A stretch of 53,907 bases of DNA, from positions 1 to 53,907 of the forward strand of contig CAZHHX010000023.1 in NCBI GenBank assembly GCA_964532465.1. Direction: 5' to 3'. Shown here piece by piece: positions 35,534 through 44,277 of this stretch. Source of the DNA: JAPLKB01 sp964532465. GTDB taxonomy: Bacteria > Desulfobacterota > Syntrophorhabdia > Syntrophorhabdales > Syntrophorhabdaceae. Position 1 is the stretch's first letter, and every line of letters starts with the position of its first letter. Both the position numbers and the translations under genes were made by a program. Under the pieces are notes generated by a model that ran no database searches, had not been told where the DNA came from, and was given only the letters and a program-made list of their open reading frames with translations.

Positions 35534-37261
35534 CTATAATGGCAGAGTAATGATGATTTTTGTCCCGCCGCCAAGTGAGCTTTTTACATCTATAAATCCG
35601 TTATGGAGCATAACAACATGCTTAACGATAGAAAGTCCAAGACCTGTTCCGCCGAATTTCTTGGAACGGGACTTGTCGACAACATAAAACCGCTCGAATA
35701 TCCTTGATAAATGCTCATTCGCAATACCTATGCCTGTGTCCTCTATGACAATCTCGATCTCACCATCTTTTTCTTTTAAAGATATTTTTATGCTTCCTTT
35801 TTCCGTGTACTTAATCGCGTTATCTATCAGATTGATAAACATTTGCTCCAGTTTGAAGGGGTCGGCTTTTACAAGCGGCAGTCCGGCGTCGATATCCACA
35901 TGGAGGGACAGGGATTTTTCCTTTAATTTCTGTTCGAAAATTCTTGTTATGCTTTCAAGAAGAGCCCCCAAGGCTAAATCTATGGGCTCAAGTTTTATGG
36001 TTTTTTCTTCCAATTCGGACAGGAACAGGAGGTCATTGATTATATTGATCAATCTGTCCGTATTTCGACGTATAATATCCAGGTAATGTTTATTCTCTTC
36101 TGATACAACCGTATCCTGCAGTGTTTCCACAAAACCTTTAATGGCTGTAAGAGGAGTGCGAAGCTCATGGGAAATATTGGAAACAAAGTCTGTTTTAATT
36201 TTTTCCAACTCTCTCATATTGCTGATATCATGAAAAATGATTGCTATTTCCTCCTTGGCGGAAAGGAATGTTGCGCTGCATAGAAAAGTTTTATTGTTAA
36301 AGGATATCTCTTCAGATATATTGTTTTTTGCATCTTTTGTCTTTTTTATAAGTTCATCAAACTGAGGGATTCTAAAACATTCCCAGTAAGGTTTCCCTTC
36401 CGCAAAGCTGCCGCCGACAATCTTTCTTAAACTGTTGTTGCTCAGGATAACCCTTTCCTCTCTGTCCAAAACCAGGATGCCTTCCTGAAGAGACGATATG
36501 ACGCTGTCTAATTCCTCTTTCTGACTTTTCAACTCATCAAAGAGCGTTTTCATCCGCACTGCCATACCATTAAAATTGTCTGCAAGGTCCCGCAATTCAT
36601 CTTTGCTCTTTAAAAATACCCTTGCGCTGAAATCTTCATCGGCAATTCTCCGTGAAACAGCGCTTAATTCCTTAATCGGTTTCGACAGACTTCTTGTGAA
36701 CATAAATGAAATTAACAGGGATAAGGCAATTATTAAGGAAGATATTTCCAGCACTTTTATTCTTATATGGTTGATCGTGGTTCTTATGTCTTTCAGGAAC
36801 AGGCTTAACCTGATAACCCCTAATGCTTTGCTGTTCTTTTTCACGGGAAGGGCAATATAGAGCATCTGTTTTTTTAATGTTTCGCTTTCACGCAGGAATC
36901 TTCCCGTATTGCCTTCCATGGCCTGGGCTATCTCTGTTCTTGTTCCGTGATTTGCCATTAATTCAGGGTTTTCTTCCGAATCGGCAAGGACTTTTCCGTC
37001 AGGGGCAATAATAGTAATTCTTGCATGAATTTTCCTCCCCAATCTCTTGGCAAGGTCATCCAGCCCTCTTACATCATTTTTCTCTAAATAAGGTACAACC
37101 TGTTCTTCAAGGGAAATTCCGAGGTTTATTAAATGGTCTGCCGTTGATTCTATATAAAAATCTTTTATTGCAGTAAAAGAGAAGGTCAGAATAAGTCCTG
37201 AGAGAATAAATATTATCAACAGGAAACAGCCGAATATCTTTAAAAATATCGATTTCTTCAT
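35534..37261 (-). CDS. phoR: phosphate-regulon sensor kinase PhoR
   Basis: A 575-residue membrane histidine kinase. There is one N-terminal membrane helix, an extracytoplasmic Cache-like region (about 40-160), a second helix (ISSLIIALSLLISFMFT), HAMP, PAS (about 240-340), and HisKA with FVSNISHELRTPLTAIKGFV (phospho-His). The HATPase has NLIDNAIKYT, DTGIGI and FGGTGLGLSIVKHV. It overlaps phoB by 4 bp and would phosphorylate it when phosphate is low. The periplasmic domain makes it PhoR-like of the Bacillus/Geobacter style, not the short E. coli form. Confidence 0.9.
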   Translation of the reverse strand: MKKSIFLKIFGCFLLIIFILSGLILTFSFTAIKDFYIESTADHLINLGISLEEQVVPYLEKNDVRGLDDLAKRLGRKIHARITIIAPDGKVLADSEENPELMANHGTRTEIAQAMEGNTGRFLRESETLKKQMLYIALPVKKNSKALGVIRLSLFLKDIRTTINHIRIKVLEISSLIIALSLLISFMFTRSLSKPIKELSAVSRRIADEDFSARVFLKSKDELRDLADNFNGMAVRMKTLFDELKSQKEELDSVISSLQEGILVLDREERVILSNNSLRKIVGGSFAEGKPYWECFRIPQFDELIKKTKDAKNNISEEISFNNKTFLCSATFLSAKEEIAIIFHDISNMRELEKIKTDFVSNISHELRTPLTAIKGFVETLQDTVVSEENKHYLDIIRRNTDRLINIINDLLFLSELEEKTIKLEPIDLALGALLESITRIFEQKLKEKSLSLHVDIDAGLPLVKADPFKLEQMFINLIDNAIKYTEKGSIKISLKEKDGEIEIVIEDTGIGIANEHLSRIFERFYVVDKSRSKKFGGTGLGLSIVKHVVMLHNGFIDVKSSLGGGTKIIITLPL

Positions 37262-37941
37262 TCTTCTATCCTGTATCCGAGCCCCCTCAGGTTTTTAATA
37301 AATATTGCCGCATTTCCCAATTTCTCCCTGAGATGCCTTATATGCACATCTATGGTTCTGTCTATGACAGTCTTTTCCTGGCCCCAAAGATGGTCAAGAA
37401 TCTGTTCTCTGGTCTGAATTCTGCCTTTTTTCAAAGCAAGGAGTTGTAATATCTTGAATTCTGTTGTTGTTAAATCTATTTTATTACCTTCAACTTCAAC
37501 TTCGTATCTTTCCAAATCTATATTCAGGATATCGCCTATACTGATTTTTTTTGTTTCTTCATTCGGCCTGTTTCTTCTTAATACTGCCTTTACCCGCGCA
37601 ACAAGCTCTCTCGGTGAAAACGGTTTTGTTACATAATCGTCGGCGCCAAGTTCCAGACCGAGAACTTTCTCGGTCTCTTCCGCCTTTGCCGTAAGCATAA
37701 TAACAGGGATGGAAGCATATTGGTCCTTGTTCTTAAGCAATTTACATACTTCGAATCCATCCGTATCCGGCAGCATAAGATCTAATATGATAAGATCAGG
37801 GGTTTCCGTTCCGAGAAACCCGAAGAAACTTTCAACGTCAATAAATTCTCTGGTTTTGAAGCCCGCGTTTTTGAGATGGAGCGATACAAGCTCGACTATG
37901 TCCGGTTCATCATCTACGATGGCAATGAGTTTTTGTATCAC
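37258..37941 (-). CDS. phoB: phosphate-regulon response regulator PhoB/PhoP
   Basis: A 227-residue OmpR-family regulator. The receiver has IVDDEPDIVELV, phospho-Asp in LDLMLPDTDG, and Lys in YVTKPFSPRELV. The C-terminal winged helix (about 130-227) has LTTTEFKILQLL and TVIDRTIDVHIRHLREKLG. I chose GTG at 37941 because GGGAGAG precedes it; the TTG at 37956 has none. It probably binds the five TTAACA boxes found here. No Pho box was found before phoB itself. Confidence 0.92.
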   Translation of the reverse strand: MIQKLIAIVDDEPDIVELVSLHLKNAGFKTREFIDVESFFGFLGTETPDLIILDLMLPDTDGFEVCKLLKNKDQYASIPVIMLTAKAEETEKVLGLELGADDYVTKPFSPRELVARVKAVLRRNRPNEETKKISIGDILNIDLERYEVEVEGNKIDLTTTEFKILQLLALKKGRIQTREQILDHLWGQEKTVIDRTIDVHIRHLREKLGNAAIFIKNLRGLGYRIEE

Positions 37942-38190
37942 AGAGTTCTCTCCCAAATACTTTTATTCTGATTATATTACTTATTTCCCGTATTCGCAAA
38001 ATATTTTTCAACATGCAGATTCTGCTCCTGCGCCAACGGGAAAACACCTCAACTGCCTTGTAACGGTTATCCTTATTTCCTTAATCAAGGAAAGGGAAAT
38101 GAAAAATATCACATGTAAATCATCTTATCGCATATTAGCTTAATATTTATCATTTTCTTAATTAATCCGGCATTTTTTCTGTATTTTATA

Positions 38191-38220
38191 TTGACAAATA
38201 CATGGTATTAAAAATATAAT
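38191..38220 (+). promoter_or_regulatory. sigma70-type promoter of gcdA
   Basis: TTGACA (38191-38196), an 18-bp spacer, and TATAAT (38215-38220) are both perfect hexamers, about 45 bp before the gcdA start. This suggests strong constitutive expression. The preceding 37942-38190 is AT-rich, with a small palindrome TTTCCTT-AATC-AAGGAAA at 38076-38093 and no gene. Confidence 0.85.
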
Positions 38221-38265
38221 TGTGAAAATAATTACAAATCCTCAAAAACCGACTGGAGGCAATGA

Positions 38266-39984
38266 ATGAGACCATATTTTGAAAAGATGCAGGACTGGGG
38301 CAAACCAGTTAAGGTCAATGCGGCAAACGCAGAACAGATTAAAAAAGTTGAACAGGAAATAGCGGCACTTATCGAAGAAAAGAAGAAAGCAGGCCTTCCA
38401 AAAGAAACTTTGAACAAAAGAGGTGAATGGACAGTTCATCAGAGGCTTGAATATATCCTTGATCCGGGCACATGGGCGCCTCTTCACATGCTCTATGATC
38501 CGATGGAGGAAGAATCCGGGACAACAGGTGTTGTAGATGGTCTTGGAAGAATAAACGGAAGATGGTGTGTAATTATCGGTTTCGACAATAAGGTCATGGC
38601 CGGTGCATGGATTGCAGGTCAGGCTGACAATATTCTTAGAGTAACAGACATTGCAAAAAGACTTAATTGCCCCCTCGTATGGCTGGTAAACTGCAGCGGC
38701 GTTAAGCTTACTGAGCAGGAAAAGGTTTATGCCAACAGGCGCGGTAATGGCACAACATTCTTCAGACATGCTGAGTTGAATAAACTCGGCATTCCTGTCC
38801 TTGCCGTTATTTATGGAACCAACCCGGCAGGCGGCGGCTATCAGGGCATTTCACCGACTTTGCTTCTCGCGCATAAGGACTGTAACATCGCAGTTGGCGG
38901 CGCAGGTATTGTCAGCGGCATGGCGCCAAAGGGATTTTTTGATGAAGCTATGGCAGAGCAGCTTATCGATGCAACAAGGAAATTCAAGTCAATACCACCG
39001 GGCAGAGTTGAGATTCACTACGATCATACAGGATTTTTTAAAGAAGTACATCCCAGCGAAGAAAGTCTTCTTGATTCTCTGAAGGCATGGGTAGTAAAGC
39101 TTCCCGCCTATGACGCAAGTTTCTTTAGAGTAGCAGCACCGGCAGAACCGAAATTCCCTGCAGAAGATCTGTACAGCATCTTAGCCTTCAACCAGAAGAT
39201 GGTATATGACGCAGAACAGTTCATGGCAAGACTCGTTGACGGAAGTGAACATATGGAATTCAGGCCTGATTTCGGCTTTGAACTTTATACCGGTCTTGTA
39301 AAAATAGATGGTTTTCTTATCGGTATCGTAGCAAACAGGCAGGGTATGCTGCCGAAGGGTTATCCGAAGTATGCACCATATCCCGGCATAGGCGGCAAGT
39401 TCTACCGTGAAGGGCTTATCAAAATTAATGAGTTTGTAACTCTCTGCGGCAGAGACAGAGTCCCCATGGTCTGGCTCCAGGATACATCAGGAATTGATGT
39501 CGGCGATATCGCTGAAAAGGCAGAACTCCTCGGTCTTGGTCAGGCTCTTATTTATTCTATCGAACAGAGCGGCCTCCCCATGATGACGGTTATATTGAGA
39601 AAAGGCACAGCAGCAGCCCACTATATCATGGCCGGTCCTCAGGCCAATAACAATAACGCCTTTACACTCGGCGTAGCAACAACGGAAATCTATGTTATGC
39701 ACGGTGAAACCGCAGCAGCAGCAAGCTTTGCAAGAAGACTTGTAAAAGAGAAAGACGCAGGCAAATCTCTCGCACCGGTCATTGAATCAATGAATAAAAC
39801 CGTACAGGAATACGTGGACAAATCAAGACCATCATACTGCGCAAAAACAGGTATGGTTGACGAAGTAGTAGCACTACCGGCATTGAGAACTTATCTTGTT
39901 GCATTCGCAAATTGCTGCTATCAGAATCCGGTATCTATCACACCGCAGCACCAGATGATTTTACCAAGAATTATCAAAGGTTAA
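38266..39984 (+). CDS. gcdA: glutaconyl-CoA decarboxylase subunit alpha / acyl-CoA carboxyltransferase
   Basis: The 572-residue carboxyltransferase has the crotonase-fold halves of acyl-CoA carboxylases. It has the GcdA hallmarks: RGEWTVHQRLEYILDPGTW at about 52-70, GTNPAGGGYQGISPT and GGAGIVSGMAPKG for acyl-CoA binding. In the biotin-dependent glutaconyl-CoA decarboxylase it transfers CO2 from glutaconyl-CoA to biotin, giving crotonyl-CoA in aromatic or glutamate fermentation. The size matches (587 aa in Acidaminococcus). No biotin carrier or sodium-pump subunits are nearby. GGAGG precedes the ATG. Strong promoter and terminator define a single-gene unit. The downstream bioF-bioA pair makes its cofactor. 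Confidence 0.88.
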   Translation: MRPYFEKMQDWGKPVKVNAANAEQIKKVEQEIAALIEEKKKAGLPKETLNKRGEWTVHQRLEYILDPGTWAPLHMLYDPMEEESGTTGVVDGLGRINGRWCVIIGFDNKVMAGAWIAGQADNILRVTDIAKRLNCPLVWLVNCSGVKLTEQEKVYANRRGNGTTFFRHAELNKLGIPVLAVIYGTNPAGGGYQGISPTLLLAHKDCNIAVGGAGIVSGMAPKGFFDEAMAEQLIDATRKFKSIPPGRVEIHYDHTGFFKEVHPSEESLLDSLKAWVVKLPAYDASFFRVAAPAEPKFPAEDLYSILAFNQKMVYDAEQFMARLVDGSEHMEFRPDFGFELYTGLVKIDGFLIGIVANRQGMLPKGYPKYAPYPGIGGKFYREGLIKINEFVTLCGRDRVPMVWLQDTSGIDVGDIAEKAELLGLGQALIYSIEQSGLPMMTVILRKGTAAAHYIMAGPQANNNNAFTLGVATTEIYVMHGETAAAASFARRLVKEKDAGKSLAPVIESMNKTVQEYVDKSRPSYCAKTGMVDEVVALPALRTYLVAFANCCYQNPVSITPQHQMILPRIIKG

Positions 39985-40001
39985 ACCTTAACAGCACAAG
40001 T

Positions 40002-40038
40002 AAAAACAGGGTGGATTATTTATCCACCCTGTTTTTTT
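40002..40038 (+). terminator. Rho-independent terminator of gcdA
   Basis: AAAAACAGGGTGGAT (40002-40016) pairs with ATCCACCCTGTTTTT (40022-40036) around a 5-base loop and ends in a T-run, 18 bp after the gcdA stop. It is a textbook intrinsic terminator. Confidence 0.95.
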
Positions 40039-40069
40039 ATAATCCCGTTAACCATTGTTGTTATACATG

Positions 40070-40099
40070 TTGACAGCCACGTATTTACAGTGATATAAA
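40070..40099 (+). promoter_or_regulatory. putative sigma70 promoter of bioF-bioA
   Basis: TTGACA (40070-40075), an 18-bp spacer and TATAAA (40094-40099). It leaves a leader of about 230 bp before bioF that contains a long hairpin. No BirA operator was recognised with confidence. Confidence 0.6.
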
Positions 40100-40173
40100 T
40101 CTTTGTTATGCAACAACAAGGGGTTATACCAGGTTGCTGTCAAACATTATAAGTTTGATTTACCGGGCATAAT

Positions 40174-40224
40174 ACCAAGTAAGCTTTCAAATATTCATTA
40201 TTTATTTTTTGAAAGCAACTTGGT
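40174..40224 (+). repeat. long hairpin in bioF leader
   Basis: ACCAAGTAAGCTTTCAAA (40174-40191) and TTTGAAAGCAACTTGGT (40208-40224) pair over about 16 bp with one bulge, loop 16 bases. No T-run follows. It lies between the putative promoter and bioF, so it could be a leader structure that controls the biotin genes or protects the RNA. Confidence 0.55.
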
Positions 40225-40333
40225 TTTAGCTGTAAAAAGATTGAGACCTCTTGATTACAATCAATATTTTATGCCGGATCGCAAAATTAAAAGCACGCCT
40301 TGATATTGTGGATATGCCTCGCGATAGCTAAAG

Positions 40334-41554
40334 GTGAGTGAAGGGAAGTCGGCGCAAAATATTAAAAAAGACAGGTATCGGGCAATGCGCAAAAGGATAT
40401 ATGAAATATTAGAATACTTTAAAGAAACAGGCAATTACCGGTCATTAAAATATGTAAAGCCCCTCTCTGCCGTAAGGATGCTTTACAATTCAAAGGAATA
40501 TCTCAACCTTTGTTCGAACAGCTATCTTTCTCTGCACGTCCATCCCGATGTTGTTGATGCTGCCAGGGGATCTATTGACAAATACGGCGCAGGCATATGT
40601 TCCTCGCGGAGCGTATCAGGCAGTATCGATCTTTGCAAGACGCTGGAAAATGAAATTGCAGAATATAAAGGGTATAAAAGTGGACTCATTTTTTCAAACG
40701 GCTATATGGCGAATATCGGGATAGTTTCTACAATCACACAGGAAGGGGATGTAATCTTTACCGACGAATTAAACCATTCAAGCCTCATAGACAGTACCAG
40801 GCTCTCCCGCGCGAAAAAGGTAATATACCGGCATGGGGACGCGAACGACCTTGAAAAGAAGCTGAAGAAGGATAAAACCCGTGGTAAGAAATTTATCCTT
40901 ACGGAAACAATTTTCAGCATGGACGGTGACATTGCTCCCTTGAAGGAGTTGTATCAGCTTAAGGAAAAGTACGGGGCGCACATGATGCTGGACGATGCTC
41001 ACGGAACCGGCATTTTTGGTGAAAAGGGAACCGGCGTTGAGGAACTATTCGGCTTATCGGGAAAAATGGATACGCATATGGCAACTTTCGGCAAAGCTCT
41101 CGGTTCATTCGGCGCTTTTGCGCTGGCCGATCCCGTTGTTATAGAGTACCTTATAAACAGAGCCCGGACGTTTATGTATACCACCGCGCTACCCATGTCA
41201 TCATTGGCTGCATCCTTTGCAGCTTTAAAACTTATTAAGAATAATACATCTTTTAAAGATGAATTATGGCAAAACATCAACTATATGAGGGGCAAACTTC
41301 TTCAGGCTGGTTTTGATTTAAAAAACAGTAAAGGCCCTATTGTACCTATAGTTGTCGGGGAAGATAAAAAGGCAGTAAAAATGCAGGATTCCCTTATGAA
41401 AAAAGGACTTTTTTTGCAGGCAATACGTCCTCCTACAGTACCGGAGGGAGCTTCCAGGTTGAGGCTGACCATTGTGAGGGGGTTTACCAGGGAAGATATG
41501 GACTATGCCATAGAGACCCTTATTGAAGCAGGGAAAAAGGCAGGACTTATATAA
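40334..41554 (+). CDS. bioF: 8-amino-7-oxononanoate synthase-like (alpha-oxoamine synthase)
   Basis: A 406-residue PLP enzyme. SSRSVSGSIDLCKTLENEIA, FSNGYMANIGI, DELNHSSLIDS, MMLDDAHGTGIFGEKGTG and TFGKALGSFGAF (PLP Lys) are alpha-oxoamine synthase blocks. BioF joins pimeloyl-CoA/ACP and alanine in biotin synthesis. Glycine C-acetyltransferase is the main alternative, but bioA 47 bp downstream favours BioF. The N-terminus is about 20 residues longer than usual (GTG start, poor ribosome site), so the true start could be the ATG at 40385. Confidence 0.8.
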   Translation: MSEGKSAQNIKKDRYRAMRKRIYEILEYFKETGNYRSLKYVKPLSAVRMLYNSKEYLNLCSNSYLSLHVHPDVVDAARGSIDKYGAGICSSRSVSGSIDLCKTLENEIAEYKGYKSGLIFSNGYMANIGIVSTITQEGDVIFTDELNHSSLIDSTRLSRAKKVIYRHGDANDLEKKLKKDKTRGKKFILTETIFSMDGDIAPLKELYQLKEKYGAHMMLDDAHGTGIFGEKGTGVEELFGLSGKMDTHMATFGKALGSFGAFALADPVVIEYLINRARTFMYTTALPMSSLAASFAALKLIKNNTSFKDELWQNINYMRGKLLQAGFDLKNSKGPIVPIVVGEDKKAVKMQDSLMKKGLFLQAIRPPTVPEGASRLRLTIVRGFTREDMDYAIETLIEAGKKAGLI

Positions 41555-41601
41555 TTATATGGGGCTATTACTCTTAGCTCCTGATTTTTGACGGAGGCAT
41601 T

Positions 41602-42954
41602 GTGTACGACAGAGAACAACTGACAGAATGGGATAAAAAGTACATCTGGCATCCTTTTACCCAGATGAAAGACTACATAGACATGCATCCGCTCGTGATA
41701 GAGAAAGGTGAAGGGTGCTATCTGATTGATATTGATGGCAATAAATACATTGACGGCGTATCCTCTCTATGGGTGATTGTCCATGGACACGGCAAAAAGG
41801 AGCTGGTAGAGGCAATCAAGGAACAGGCAGAAAAACTGTGCCATTCAACCTTGCTGGGTATTGCCAATGCCCCGTCCATTATACTTGCAAAAACACTCAT
41901 AGATATTTCTCCAAAAAGTCTGTCCAAAGTCTTTTACTCCGATAACGGCTCAACATCCGTTGAGATTGCCCTGAAGATGGCATACCAGTACTGGCAGCAA
42001 AAAGGGGAAAAAAACAGGAAACGTTTTATATCATTTACCAACGGGTATCATGGCGATACAATCGGCGCTGTAAGTATAGGCGGCATTGACCTTTTTCACA
42101 AGGTCTACGGGCCTTTACTTTTTAAAACCTATAAATCTCCCGCGCCTTATTGTTACAGGTGCCCCTTGAAATTTGAAAAGGAATCGTGCGGCATGGCCTG
42201 TGTAGAACGGTTTGAGGAAGTTGTCCGGAAATATAAAAATGAAGCCTGTGCCGTGGTTATTGAGCCTATTGTTCAGGGGGCTGCCGGCATTATTGTCCAA
42301 CCTGAAGGTTTTCTTTCCGCAATTTATAAAATAGCCAAAGAAAACGGGTTGTTGTTCATCGCCGATGAAGTGGCTACCGGTTTCGGAAGAACCGGCTCGG
42401 TGTTCGCCTGTGAAAAGGAAAAAGTTGAACCTGATTTTCTATGCATTGCTAAAGGCGTTACCGGCGGATATCTCCCGCTTGGCGCAACCTTGACAACTGA
42501 TGAGGTTTTCAACGGCTTCCTCGGTCAATTCGAAGACTTCAAAACATTTTTTCATGGACATACATACACAGGAAATCCCATTGCATGTAATGTAGCAATA
42601 GCAAATCTTAATCTGTACAAAAAAGAAAATACACTGGAAACCTTGCAGGCAAAGATAGCCCTGTTGAGCAAGGAATTGCAAAAGTTTCAAGATCTTACCC
42701 ATGTCGGAGAAATACGCCAGGCCGGTTTTATGGTAGGGATAGAACTTGTGAAGAGCAAAAAGACAAAAAGACCTTTTCAGCCGAAAGAAAAAATAGGTCA
42801 TAGAGTAATTATGGAAGCAAGGAAAAGAGGAGTTATTATCCGCCCCTTAGGCGACGTAATCGTCCTCATGCCCCCTCTTGCAATTGATGAAAATACGCTT
42901 CAGGAGCTTGTTAATGTTACATACGAAAGCATAAAAGCTGTTACAGGTGTATAA
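41602..42954 (+). CDS. bioA: adenosylmethionine-8-amino-7-oxononanoate aminotransferase
   Basis: A 450-residue class III aminotransferase. WHPFTQMKDY near the N-terminus and SSLWVIVHGH are BioA-specific. FYSDNGSTSVEIALKMAYQY, FTNGYHGDTIGAVSIGG, FIADEVATGFGRTG and IAKGVTGGYLPL (PLP Lys) follow. It makes 7,8-diaminononanoate with S-adenosylmethionine as amino donor. GTG start with ACGGAGG upstream. It follows bioF in one unit and converges on ychF with no gap. bioB and bioD are not in the window. Confidence 0.94.
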   Translation: MYDREQLTEWDKKYIWHPFTQMKDYIDMHPLVIEKGEGCYLIDIDGNKYIDGVSSLWVIVHGHGKKELVEAIKEQAEKLCHSTLLGIANAPSIILAKTLIDISPKSLSKVFYSDNGSTSVEIALKMAYQYWQQKGEKNRKRFISFTNGYHGDTIGAVSIGGIDLFHKVYGPLLFKTYKSPAPYCYRCPLKFEKESCGMACVERFEEVVRKYKNEACAVVIEPIVQGAAGIIVQPEGFLSAIYKIAKENGLLFIADEVATGFGRTGSVFACEKEKVEPDFLCIAKGVTGGYLPLGATLTTDEVFNGFLGQFEDFKTFFHGHTYTGNPIACNVAIANLNLYKKENTLETLQAKIALLSKELQKFQDLTHVGEIRQAGFMVGIELVKSKKTKRPFQPKEKIGHRVIMEARKRGVIIRPLGDVIVLMPPLAIDENTLQELVNVTYESIKAVTGV

Positions 42955-44010
42955 TCAGTTTCCTGCCCTGATGTTAAGAATATCCCCATCCTGCACAACA
43001 TAGGTCTTGCCCTCAAGCCGCCAGACACCGGCTTTTTTGCATCCGGCAAAACCTCCGTGAAGAATGAAATCATTGTAAGATACAGTCTCTGCGCGAATAA
43101 ATTTTTGTGAGAGATCGGTGTGGATTGCCCCGGCAGCTTCCTGGGCATTCATCCCGTTTTTTATGGGCCAGGCACGGCATTCATCGTCTCCTACGGTTAA
43201 GAAAGAGATAAGACCGAGGGTTTCAAGGGCAAGCCGGATAATACGTCCTGCCACTGATTCCTTAATGCCGTATTCTTCCATAAAAACAGCTTTTTCCTCA
43301 GAGGCCATGATCGCGAAATCCGCTTCGAGTTTTGCGCAGGCGGTTATTATCGGTATGTGGGACGGGATGGTTTTTCTGATGTCATTTATAATCGATTCGG
43401 AAGAAGACAGGTTCTCCTCATCGCAGTTTATAACAGCCATCATCGGTTTTTGAGAGAGGAATTGAAAGCCCCTGAGCTCTTTTCCGTGCTCTTTAAGGGA
43501 AACAAGGGTGGCAAGAGGCTTGTCAGAATTCAGATGGTCGAGACATTCGACAAGTAAGGCCTCTTCCTGAGCAAGGGCATTACTTTCTTTTTTACCCTGC
43601 TGCTTGCGCATCCTCTCAAGACGATTTTCAATCTGCAGGATATCCGCAAAGATAAACTCGTTAAAGATCGTGAAGAATTCGCCCGTAAGGTCTACGCCTT
43701 CTCCATTGTCAAAATTTCGAAGCACAAGGAGGAAGGCGTCGCTGTTACGCATTTCCCTCAACGTTTTCGCGCTTATCGTTTCGCTCCTTACATTCCCTTC
43801 TTCAATCGCGACAGTGTCAGATAAGGCTATACGTGCGTATATCGTTTTCTTGGGTTTAAAAATTTCTGTTAATCTGTCTACACGCTCGTCAGGGACGTCG
43901 ATGACTGCAACGGCATCCGAGTTGGGCTTGCTTTCCAGGGCTATACCGCTCAGCGCCTGAAAGAGCATTGTCTTACCGCATCCTGTGTTGCCTATGACTG
44001 AAATATTCAT
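42955..44010 (-). CDS. ychF: YchF/OLA1-like P-loop NTPase
   Basis: A 351-residue Obg-related NTPase. It has P-loop GNTGCGKTMLFQAL, DVPDERVDRLTEIFKPKK (the YchF D.R...L....kPKk block), a coiled-coil insertion (about 115-150), and a C-terminal TGS-like domain with GDDECRAWPIKNGMNAQEAAGAIHTDL ending GDILNIRAGN. The G4-like motif reads VINCDEEN rather than NKxD, so nucleotide choice (ATP or GTP) is unclear, as in YchF. It probably binds ribosomes or acts in stress response. It stands alone, tail to tail with bioA. Confidence 0.85.
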   Translation of the reverse strand: MNISVIGNTGCGKTMLFQALSGIALESKPNSDAVAVIDVPDERVDRLTEIFKPKKTIYARIALSDTVAIEEGNVRSETISAKTLREMRNSDAFLLVLRNFDNGEGVDLTGEFFTIFNEFIFADILQIENRLERMRKQQGKKESNALAQEEALLVECLDHLNSDKPLATLVSLKEHGKELRGFQFLSQKPMMAVINCDEENLSSSESIINDIRKTIPSHIPIITACAKLEADFAIMASEEKAVFMEEYGIKESVAGRIIRLALETLGLISFLTVGDDECRAWPIKNGMNAQEAAGAIHTDLSQKFIRAETVSYNDFILHGGFAGCKKAGVWRLEGKTYVVQDGDILNIRAGN

Positions 44011-44083
44011 TTTCTCCTCTCATTGCCAATCGGAACAGGCCGTTGATGCCGATGTGGGATTTTTGCACTGCTGTTCAATCCCC

Positions 44084-44127
44084 CGAAGCTTGCTTCGAGA
44101 TGGTTTGCCCCGCAACTTACTGCGGGG
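44084..44127. repeat. two compact hairpins
   Basis: CGAAGC-TT-GCTTCG (44084-44097) and CCCCGCA-ACTTAC-TGCGGGG (44108-44127) stand 10 bp apart between ychF and the broken parB. They resemble the small REP-like hairpin near 18416-18431 in composition. No coding potential is evident in 44011-44277. Confidence 0.6.
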
Positions 44128-44277
44128 TGATTCATTTCGTGTTCTTGCTTTGCCTTTAATATCCAATGGCTTGCCGCGGCACATTCCCTGGCTGTTTTTT
44201 AATTTACAATTGATATTATACTTAAATAAAACATACATGACAAGGATTTGTACTGCCGGGAAGAGTGACCCTGATGA

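Noticed and set aside
37942..38100. Autoregulatory Pho box before phoB
   Set aside because: No set of TTAACA-like hexamers with the 11-bp period was found there.
40103..40303. 66-codon frame in the bioF leader
   Set aside because: Crosses a long hairpin, lacks a ribosome site and shows no family features.
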